The translations under genes were made by a program, and so were the position numbers. A stretch of 64,000 nt of DNA from Taudactylus pleione (taxonomy: Eukaryota > Chordata > Amphibia > Anura > Myobatrachidae). The notes under the pieces were generated by a model, which saw nothing but the letters and a program-made list of their open reading frames with translations, made no database searches and was not told where the DNA came from. The stretch is from positions 213,501 to 277,500 of the forward strand of contig JAUIMM010002330.1 of NCBI GenBank assembly GCA_031769625.1. Reading direction: 5' to 3'. Shown here piece after piece: positions 59,540 through 64,000 of this stretch (positions are counted from its first letter, which is position 1; every line of letters begins with the position of its first letter).

Positions 59540-61190
59540 CATTTAATGAACATCATCTTCTCCACATTTTGTGGAAGCAACCTCCTACGCCTTTCGCTGA
59601 CAAGGTTCCCGGCTGCACTAAACACTCTTTCGGAGTACACACTGGAGGGGGGGCAACTCAGGTAAAATAGAGCCAGTTTGTACAGGGACCTCCAAATTGC
59701 TTCTTTTTCCTGCCAGTACAGGTACGGACTGTCTGACATGCCTACTTGGATGTTGTCACCGATGTAATCCTTTAACAGACAGACGCACGCTTGTCGCTGC
59801 TGCTTTAAGGATGCTGGTGCGGCTACAGCCCACACATTTCACAAAGACAGAAAAAAAGAAGAATATTTTTATTGTTTGTGGAGCGCACTTTGAGGGTTAC
59901 ACCACCCTTTAACAGACAGACGCACGCTTGTTGCTGCTGCTTTGAGGACAGTATCATATGCAGTGACAGTAGACTTGTCAGAAATTGTTAGCCCGTCCTT
60001 CAGTCTGGACCAGATGTCCAAACCGGCCCTTGACTTATGACACTTGGCGCTGCTACTGTGTTGATGCACGTGCGGCTACATCGCACACAAGTCACAAACA
60101 AAAAATAGTTTTTTATTTTTTGGAGCACTTTGAGGGTTACACCACCCTTTAACAGACAGACGCACGCTTGTCGTTGCTGCTTTGAGGATGCAAGTGCGGC
60201 TACAGCCCACACAATTCACAAAGACAGAAAAAAAAAGAATATTTTTATTGTTTGTGGAGCGCACTTTGAGGGTCACACCACCCTTTAACAGACAGATGCA
60301 CGCTTGTCACTGCTGCTTTAAGGATGCAGGTGCGGCTACAGCCCACACATTACACAAAGATAGAAAAAAAAATATGAATTTTTTAATTGTTTGTGGAGCG
60401 CACTTTGAGGGTTACACCACCCTTTAACAGACAGACGCACGCTTGTCGCTGCTGCTTTGAGGACAGTATCATATGCAGTGACAGTAGACTTGTCAGAAAT
60501 TGTTGGCACGTCCTTCAGTCTGGACCAGATGTCCAAACCGGCCCTTGACTTATGACACAGGCGCACGCTTCGCGCTGCTACTGTGTTGATGCACGTGCGG
60601 CTACATCACACACAAGTCACAAACACATAAAAAAATAGTTTTTTATTTTTTGGAGCACTTTGAGGGTTACACCACCCTTTAACAGACAGACGCACGCTTG
60701 TCGCTGCTGCTTTGAGGATTCAAGTGCGTCTACAGCCCACACATTTCACAAAGACAGAAAAAAAAAAGAAGTTTTTCATTGTTTGTGGAGCGCACTTTGA
60801 GGGTGTCACCACCCTTTAACAGACAGACGCACGCTTGTCGCTGCTGCTTTGAGGATGCAGGTGGAATCTAGACGGGATTTGGAACCGGGGACACACTACC
60901 TCCATCAATTGTCTAAATCCCACTGCACTAATGGCGGATACCGGATCCACGTCTAACACCAACATAGCAGTCAAGGCCTCAGTTATACGTTTTGCTTCAG
61001 GATGACTGCTGTCGTACTTCATCCTCATCGTTAGGGACTGTTGGAGGGTCAATTGTTTAGTAAAAGTAGTGGTGTTCCTACTTCCTCTCTGGGATGATGA
61101 ACAACTCCCAGCAGCAGCAACAGCACTAGGAGGAAGTGGTTCTTGATCTTTCCCTATTTTATTTTTATCGGAGAAAGTTTGGTCCTCCAT
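59540..61190 (-). pseudogene. hAT (ZBED-type) transposase, interrupted
   Basis: On the minus strand, 61190-60816 starts MEDQTFSD, has a Ser-rich linker and then TLQQSLTMRMKYDSS, HPEAKRITEALTAM and VGFRQLMEVVCPRFQIPSR, the region that follows the BED zinc finger in ZBED-like hAT transposases. The end of the protein is at 59835-59539: YWQEKEAIWRSLYKLAL, then CPPSSVYSERVFSAAGN, LVSERRRRLLPQN, and VEKMMFIK, the hAT dimerisation region. Between them, where the catalytic core should lie, are about 1 kb of tandem copies of one internal segment (including RLKDVPTISDKSTVTAYDT). The BED finger and most of the catalytic domain are missing, so it cannot be active. The role was cut-and-paste transposition. 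Confidence 0.85.
59836..60850. repeat. Tandem expansion inside the hAT transposase gene
   Basis: The word ccctttaacagacagacgca recurs near 59905, 60147, 60281, 60419, 60677 and 60811, at spacings of about 134-138 bp or about 242-258 bp. The longer units also hold cagtatcatatgcagtgaca and gtccttcagtctggaccaga, coding on the minus strand. Shorter units contain a-rich agacagaaaaaaaaga and gtttgtggagcgcactttga. Confidence 0.88.
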
Positions 61191-61194
61191 TTAT

Positions 61195-62030
61195 GTTATA
61201 TTGATATATACGTGCGGCTAAAGCGCACACAAACACAGAAAATATTTTTTTATTTTTGCTGGAGAGTAGTGCACTTTGTGGGTTACACCACCCTTTAAGA
61301 AATGAGCCAGCCGGCTCTTTACTTATGGGACACAGGCGCACGCTTGGCGCTGCTCCTTGGTTGATGCACGTGCAGCCACAGTGCACACAATTCACAAACA
61401 CAGAAAATATTTTTTTATTTGGTTTGGAGTGTACTTTGGGGGTTACAGCACCCTTTAACGGTCAAGCCAGCCGGCCCTTTACTTATGACACAGGAGCACG
61501 CTTTGCACTACTTTGTTGGTGTACGTGCGGCTACTGCGCACACAATTCACAAACACAGAAAATAATTTTTTTATTTGGTTTGGAGTGTACTTTGGGGGTT
61601 ACAGCACCCTTTAACAGTCAAGCCAGCTGGCCCTTTACTTATGACACAGGCGCACGCTTGGCACTACTTTGTTGATGCACGTGCGGCTACTGCGCTCACA
61701 ATTCACAAACACAGAAATATTTTTTTATTTGGTTTGGAGTGTACTTTGGGGGTTACAGCACCCTTTAACGGTCAAGCCAGCTGGCCCTTTACTTATGACA
61801 CAGGCGCACGCTTGGCACTACTTTGTTGATGCACGTGCGGCTACTGCGCTCACAATTCACAAACACAGAAATATTTTTTTATTTGGTTTGGAGTGTACTT
61901 TGGGGGTTACAGCACCCTTTAACAGTCAAGCCAGCTGGCCCTTTACTTATGACACAGGCGCACGCTTGGCACTACTTTGTTGATGCACGTGCGGCTACTG
62001 CACACACAATTCACAAACACAGAAAAAACA
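61195..62030. repeat. 154-bp tandem repeat, about 5 copies
   Basis: The word ggtttggagtgtactttggg recurs at about 61421, 61577, 61731 and 61885, with a more diverged copy at about 61258. Each unit has ccctttaacggtcaagccag, tttacttatgacacaggcgc and cgtgcggctactgcgc. It is related in plan to the repeat in 59836-60850. Confidence 0.92.
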
Positions 62031-62534
62031 TATTTTTTTTAGCACTTGGGGGGAGCACCCCTGACGGACAGAGCACCCCCTGGACAACACTACAGCACCG
62101 CTTTAGGACTGGGACACTGCACAGGACTTTGGAGTGGACACAGCCCCTATGGACAATTGACTGCACAACACAGTCCAGCCAGCCCCTATGGACTCTGAAG
62201 TAGTGGACACAGCCCCTATGGACAACAGCAGCACAACGCAGCACAGCACAGCACAACACTACTCTGCACTACACTACACTACACAGCCCAGCCAGCCCTA
62301 ACTCCCACCCTCTCTCTTCACTGTCCACAGCCGAGTGAGAAAATGGCGCCGACGCGGGTACCTTATATAGGATCCAAGACCCGCGAGACTCGGAAGGCGG
62401 GATGATGACGTTTTGCCTCGATTTCAGATCCGAGTCAGGCGGGAAAAGTCGAGCCTGACTCGGATCGGCCTCGGATCGGGGGGGCAACGGGGGGGTTTGG
62501 ATTTCAGAAATCCGAACCTGCTCACCCCTAATAT

Positions 62535-63130
62535 ATATATATATATTGCAAAGAGAAATCTTATTTTAGCATGCATTGCTTTCAGACAATATTTTTTTCT
62601 TGTATCCACAGCCGGACTGCGCGGCTGTCTGTATACACCGAACACACTCAGTTCTCTTTCTTCACCGCTCATCGCGGCAGCCGGGTCCCCCGATGATGTC
62701 ACTGGATGTGCATCGGCGTTGCTGGGCAACCCCTTGTGGAATTCCCTGCTTCCGCCGGATGCCAGCCCGGACCTCGCGGCTGGGACGCCCGCTGCTGCCC
62801 TCCTTTCCCTTCAGCACCTTCCAGCACATACACACACCAGTATATAAGGTAAGCACTTGTCACAGTTTGTTTGATGCATGTTGCACAGTCCTGACGAAAA
62901 GGTCTGCGGACCTTGAAACGTTGACATATCTCTGTACTGAAATTCAACATGTCTTAAGTATATTACACTTTTTTTCATTGTTTAAGGGAGTGCCTCCTCT
63001 GTTTTGTTCTACCCCTGGGGTTTTTTACACCTTTCATAGGAAGAGCATTGGACTATATATATATATACATATATATATATATACATTGCAAAGAGAAATT
63101 TTATTTTAGCATGCATTGCTTTCAGACAAT
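62535..63130. repeat. 46-bp direct repeat bracketing a hairpin-module element
   Basis: The segment ttgcaaagagaaatcttatt, ttagcatgcattgctttcag, acaat occurs at 62545-62590 and again at 63085-63130, each preceded by TA microsatellite and exactly 540 bp apart. Between them lies a GC-rich part and the module cctgacgaaaaggtctgcgg then accttgaaacgttgac, a 6-bp stem aaggtc/gacctt (62899-62904 and 62909-62914). Confidence 0.8.
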
Positions 63131-63530
63131 GTTGAGGTGCCTTTGTTCAGGGTACTGTTTACTTGGGCATTTTAGTGGCATTCCGCATTGGCGAGCTGGT
63201 GGTGGTGGGTAACAACTTGTCTTTGTCTGGTCTTTTGTGGCACAATGGCGGATTTGGGAGCAGGCGATTTTCTGCACTACTGCTGGACCAGCCAGCTGGG
63301 TAACGGGCTTTGAGTTACATTGGTATCCCATATGGTTCCGCTTATTTGTCCGGTTGCTTTGGCGGTTCAATCCCTAGAGTTGCGTCCTGCTAGGAGGTCA
63401 CTTAGTACATACTGATGGTTCCCTACAGTCTCGCATCCAAATGAGGCACTCTGTAAGCATTACTTAGTTGAGCTGGGCTTACAGAGCATTCACAGCTGCA
63501 ATGAGGTCCTTGGGGTAACAATTTATTTAC
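63130..63530 (+). pseudogene. Tyrosine recombinase relic (DIRS, Ngaro or Crypton type)
   Basis: From 63154 a frame reads TVYLGILVAFRIGELVVVGN, where AFRIGEL matches box I, with the first catalytic Arg, of eukaryotic tyrosine recombinases. It continues to LLLDQPAG then a stop, at the place of the usual KTDQ.GKG. From 63341 another frame reads LICPVALAVQSLELRPARRS, matching the CPV..L..Y...RP segment. Later AGLTEHSQLQ matches the GL....HSFR.GA region, where the catalytic Arg is lost. Frame changes and stops show decay. Upstream box and active Tyr are not seen. These enzymes integrate DIRS-like and Crypton elements; which one is not decidable here. Confidence 0.55.
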
Positions 63531-63659
63531 ATGCTCCCTATGGACCTGACCTCAGAGGCGTATGCCCTGTCGATATGGGACATAGTGGAGCCATCTTTTT
63601 GTTACTGCGCATGCGTCCTGAATGGTGTCCATGCAGAGTCACAGTTGTAATCTCAGCTG

Positions 63660-63748
63660 CACACAGTGTGCCTATATATGTGTATGTATGTATGTATATA
63701 TGTGTGTGTGTGTATATATGTGTGCATATATATGTGTGTGTATATATA
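63660..63748. repeat. TG/TA microsatellite
   Basis: Runs of tatgtgtatg, gtgtgtgtgtata and tatatgtgtg. Open frames over it are artefacts. Confidence 0.9.
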
Positions 63749-64000
63749 CAGTAGCGCACCCAGGGGGGGTTTCTGAGTATCTAGAAAACACCCTGACAGA
63801 CTCAAGAGCAGGCATCATGCTCTTAAGCCCCACCCTTCACGGCAAAATGCCGCGAATAGCAGGTCAATCGGGAGGGGGCAGAGCCAATATGATCCGATTC
63901 CATTAGAATCGTGTCATTTGGCTCCGTCCCCTCTCGATTGACCCACAAATCGTGGCAGGTTCATGCTCGAGGGAGGGGCCTAATGACATGATGGTGCCAG
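63749..64000. mobile_element. Partial dispersed element at the window end
   Basis: It starts cagtagcgcacccagggggg, a hAT-like CAG terminus, then gtttctgagtatctagaaaa, related to the 18978 segment. The interior has gggtcaatcg/cgattgacc-type symmetry. It runs off the window. Confidence 0.45.

Larger units (their letters stand above)
58734..62530 (-). mobile_element. hAT element B (3797 bp) with decayed transposase
   Basis: The ends are taggggtgtgcaccggcc and, in complement, taggggtgagcaggttcgg. ATATATAT flanks both sides (58726-58733 and 62531-62538), though the surrounding TA repeat makes this duplication weak evidence. The coding strand is minus, so the 62530 end is the 5' end. It contains the transposase relic (59540-61190), a tandem expansion within it (59836-60850) and a 154-bp tandem repeat (61195-62030) upstream. 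A TATA-like tatatagg at 62364-62371, read as cctatata on the minus strand, lies near the 5' end. Confidence 0.85.

Overview
This window looks like gene-poor, repeat-dominated nuclear DNA from a large-genome vertebrate. It has no bacterial operon features, rRNA, tRNA or CRISPR array, and I find no intact host gene. An anuran amphibian is the most likely source, by inference from the mix of hAT, PIF/Harbinger-like, Tc1/mariner, Mutator-like and tyrosine-recombinase relics, L2-type LINE relics, and short palindromic elements with a hairpin plus GAAACGTTG-type core. No single sequence here fixes the species.

Layout. 1-10296: a 51-bp minisatellite with higher-order structure, interrupted near its right end by a 599-bp Harbinger-type element flanked by a TAA duplication. 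10551-11030: an element made of eight consecutive hairpins (second copy, reversed, at 53152-53702). 12228-16562: a 36-bp minisatellite. 17091-20165: a degenerate GATCGAC cluster, a 21-bp array and an 82-bp array inside a dispersed element. 21297-24031: a broken three-exon Myb/SANT-like gene of Harbinger type. 24270-30353: a stack of transposon relics (a GGGCTC-ended MITE, a Tc1 transposase, a Mutator-like transposase, hAT-type elements, a perfect-TIR element). 30406-35660: three arrays in a row (53-bp, 54-bp, and a CCCTAA-containing pyrimidine tract). 35800-41890: palindromic short elements in TA-rich microsatellite, LINE fragments and MITEs. 41984-43048: a trinucleotide AAT tract. 44505-48275: a 41/36-bp array. 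49089-52195: a 3.1-kb element with terminal inverted repeats and a long palindromic core. 54567-56597: a 63-bp array. 56914-62530: two neighbouring hAT elements with 8-bp target duplications, the second carrying a decayed transposase gene. 63130-63530: a tyrosine recombinase relic. 63749 to the end: a partial dispersed element.

Tandem arrays occupy roughly two fifths of the window. Many have periods divisible by three (51, 36, 21, 54, 63) or monomers lacking stops in several frames, so very long open frames appear. I treat these as by-products of repetition, not genes. All recognisable coding sequence belongs to mobile elements and is frameshifted, stopped or truncated. The most useful observations are the nested insertions with target duplications, which order events in time, and a hairpin module whose stem sequences differ between copies while pairing and flanking bases are kept.
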